Assembly: GCA_003233255.1 (NCBI GenBank)
Contig: QILH01000125.1
Coordinates: forward strand, 1-6,301
DNA from: Gammaproteobacteria bacterium
GTDB lineage: Bacteria; Pseudomonadota; Gammaproteobacteria; UBA6429; Thiohalophilaceae
Length of the DNA: 6,301 nt
Reading direction: 5' to 3'
The stretch's first letter is position 1; every line of letters starts with the position of its first letter. The notes beneath the pieces are model-generated. The model made no database searches and was not told where the DNA came from. It was given only the letters and a program-made list of their open reading frames with translations. Below are positions 5,192 through 6,301 of the stretch, one piece after another. The position numbers were made by a program, and so were the translations under genes.

Positions 5192-5213
5192 TTGGAATAT
5201 ATTTATATTCCAA
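5192..5213. repeat. Perfect 10-bp inverted repeat at a stop codon
   Basis: TTGGAATATA (5192-5201) and TATATTCCAA (5204-5213) are separated by two bases. The repeat covers the TAA stop (5203-5205) of the leftward two-helix gene and the possible TTG start (5211-5213) of the tiny ORF. No T tract follows on either strand, so it is not a normal intrinsic terminator. Confidence 0.7.
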
Positions 5214-5784
5214 GTCTATTATTTATTTCTAAAACCATTGCATCTAGATGCTCCATAGAAGAAGAAATAGAAGTGGTAGTAAGAAAATTATCCGATTGCC
5301 AGACTGGGAACATTAATGGAATACCATCTCCGGACTTTAAAGCTAACTTGATTCCCTTTATCTCCGCGAATACATTATACTCATCCATACCTGATGATGA
5401 AAAAGCAACTATAATATCCGAAAAATACCAGGACGAAGTTTCTCCATTCTTATATAAACTAACAACTTTTGTTTTACTATCTACCGACAACTTTTGAAGG
5501 CTTATTCCAGCATCAAGCCTAACTACATATTTAAAAATTGCAGCACAAATAATCACAGCCGGAAATAAAACGTAAAAAAATGATTTAAACACAGTCACCT
5601 GAATAATCTGCAGAAACAATACAAGCATAAACGGTAAGAATAAGATAACAACTAAGATAGAAATCCACTTATAAAGTTTTGTTTTTATCTTGGTTGACAT
5701 GCATAGGGTCAGGACATCATCTGAATACTCTGTGACGTCCCAATCCAGGCCGGTATCATCTGGGTTAAATTTTTTATCTGACAT
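5203..5784 (-). CDS. AT-rich two-helix membrane protein, unknown function, 193 aa
   Basis: I do not recognise this protein. The N-terminus is acidic (MSDKKFNPDDTGLDWDVTEYSDD), followed by two closely spaced hydrophobic helices at about residues 40-61 and 66-88 (ISILVVILFLPFMLVLFLQI; FFYVLFPAVIICAAIF). A soluble C-terminal part of about 100 residues looks beta-rich with an amphipathic end helix (MEHLDAMVLEINNRL). A short N-terminus, a hairpin of two helices and a cytoplasmic beta domain also occur in membrane-bound immunity and PH-like proteins, but I see no decisive motif. Codons are markedly A/T-rich compared with the genes on its left, suggesting acquisition by transfer. ATG 5784 has no good ribosome binding site; GAAG lies about 13 bases upstream. 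The leftward neighbour on the same strand is the tiny membrane ORF; upstream on the same strand is the gene cut by the right edge. Confidence 0.7.
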   Translation of the reverse strand: MSDKKFNPDDTGLDWDVTEYSDDVLTLCMSTKIKTKLYKWISILVVILFLPFMLVLFLQIIQVTVFKSFFYVLFPAVIICAAIFKYVVRLDAGISLQKLSVDSKTKVVSLYKNGETSSWYFSDIIVAFSSSGMDEYNVFAEIKGIKLALKSGDGIPLMFPVWQSDNFLTTTSISSSMEHLDAMVLEINNRLGI

Positions 5785-5871
5785 TAGATTATTTTAACTT
5801 CCATAAAATCAAGGTAACTTCAGGCTGAATTATTTCATTGCCTGTATCGCATTGACTCTCTCTTGATTGCT

Positions 5872-6301
5872 TTAGGCTTTGTCCAAAACTTGTTGTTCAA
5901 TAAAGTGATTCACTTCATCCAGTTCCGGATTTTGCTTTACTTCGGACTGCCATTCATAATACGGGTCGACGAAACCTTGACTGCGTTCAAGCGTCTCCCA
6001 ATCTTTCCATGTACCCAACCCATCCGTAGTTTCACCGTACCGTTTTAAATCAGCGACATTGGGTAAGGGTTGGGTTTTATCCATGTACTGCACTAGAAAC
6101 GACCAATAACCCAACACACCATAAACATCTAAAATTGAGGCATCCAGAAATACAAATTTCTGCGTCGCAATATGCATAAGCCATAACTCATGGCGTGGGG
6201 CACCGACAGAGCTGGAGGTTAATATTATCCGACCGGCAAAATCCGCCCACGGCGCATGCACACGAGGCCCTGGTAAAAATACGCGGGGAATTGAGACTGT
6301 C
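5872..6301 (-). CDS. Protein of unknown function, C-terminal part (5' end outside window)
   Basis: The frame is open from the right edge to the stop at 5872-5874. The GTG at 6261 is not the likely start: the upstream codons still read protein-like (VSIPRVFLPGPR before VHAPWADFAGRI), so the gene continues beyond the window. Visible are about 143 residues with strand-like stretches (RIILTSSSV, ELWLMHIATQKFVFLDAS), then YWSFLVQYMDKTQPLPNV, GTWKDWETLERS, VDPYYEWQSEV and an acidic helical tail (ELDEVNHFIEQQVLDKA). There is no hydrophobic helix in this part. The W-x-F-L-x-x-Y-M-[DE]-x-x-x-x-LP arrangement recalls, from memory, DUF6708-like proteins found beside type VI secretion genes; this is weak and should be tested. 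The same-strand neighbour downstream starts 87 bases further on; no terminator is visible in that gap. Confidence 0.65.
   Translation of the reverse strand, partial: TVSIPRVFLPGPRVHAPWADFAGRIILTSSSVGAPRHELWLMHIATQKFVFLDASILDVYGVLGYWSFLVQYMDKTQPLPNVADLKRYGETTDGLGTWKDWETLERSQGFVDPYYEWQSEVKQNPELDEVNHFIEQQVLDKA

Noticed and set aside
5192..5497. Plus-strand ORF opposite the two-helix gene
   Set aside because: It is antisense to a frame with clear membrane helices; the openness reflects AT-rich reverse codons and starts in the palindrome.
5863..6048. Plus-strand ORF opposite the right-edge gene
   Set aside because: It is a shadow of the leftward frame, which is open to the window edge and reads as protein.

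Overview
The window looks like a chromosomal stretch of a Gram-negative bacterium, most likely a gammaproteobacterium. Reasons: several proteins carry Sec signal peptides, there is a glycine-zipper envelope protein of the 17-kDa-antigen type, a periplasmic TlpA-like thioredoxin, and a four-helix membrane protein that I recognise from memory as the proteobacterial DUF6524 type. Base composition is moderate over most of the window and visibly AT-rich from about 5028 to 5870. No rRNA, tRNA, CRISPR array, insertion sequence or prophage gene is visible. No gene-free stretch exceeds 300 bases; the longest is 4187-4429.

Layout. 1-1157 (+) is the C-terminal part of a large surface or secreted protein with PKD-like repeats and a terminal beta-sandwich-like domain; it begins outside the window. 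A small 87-residue gene follows 7 bases later. 1458-1880 (-) is the DUF6524-like membrane protein. It is divergent from a two-gene unit (1999-3074, +) in which a secreted protein of unknown function overlaps a TlpA/thioredoxin-like protein by an ATGA junction. The two divergent units carry mirrored TTGGTATA boxes. Convergent to the TlpA-like gene is a leftward unit (4186 down to 3085): an 81-residue conserved-looking protein, a very small overlapping ORF (38 residues), and a spermidine-synthase-like Rossmann protein that appears to lack the aminopropyltransferase signature residues. 4430-4981 (+) is the glycine-zipper protein, with a good ribosome binding site and a very strong intrinsic terminator.

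The right end (5037-6301, all leftward) holds a tiny membrane ORF, an AT-rich two-helix membrane protein without recognisable family, and the C-terminal part of a protein that runs off the right edge. This end has the character of an accessory region. A resemblance to membrane-anchored immunity or effector-associated proteins is only a guess.

No described system can be named for the window as a whole. The most useful new observations are two small ORFs that would usually be missed (3828-3944 and 5037-5159/5213), the overlap-coupled three-gene leftward cassette, the mirrored promoter boxes at 1918-1925 and 1981-1988, and perfect inverted repeats that place the stop codons of two different genes in the hairpin loop or centre.
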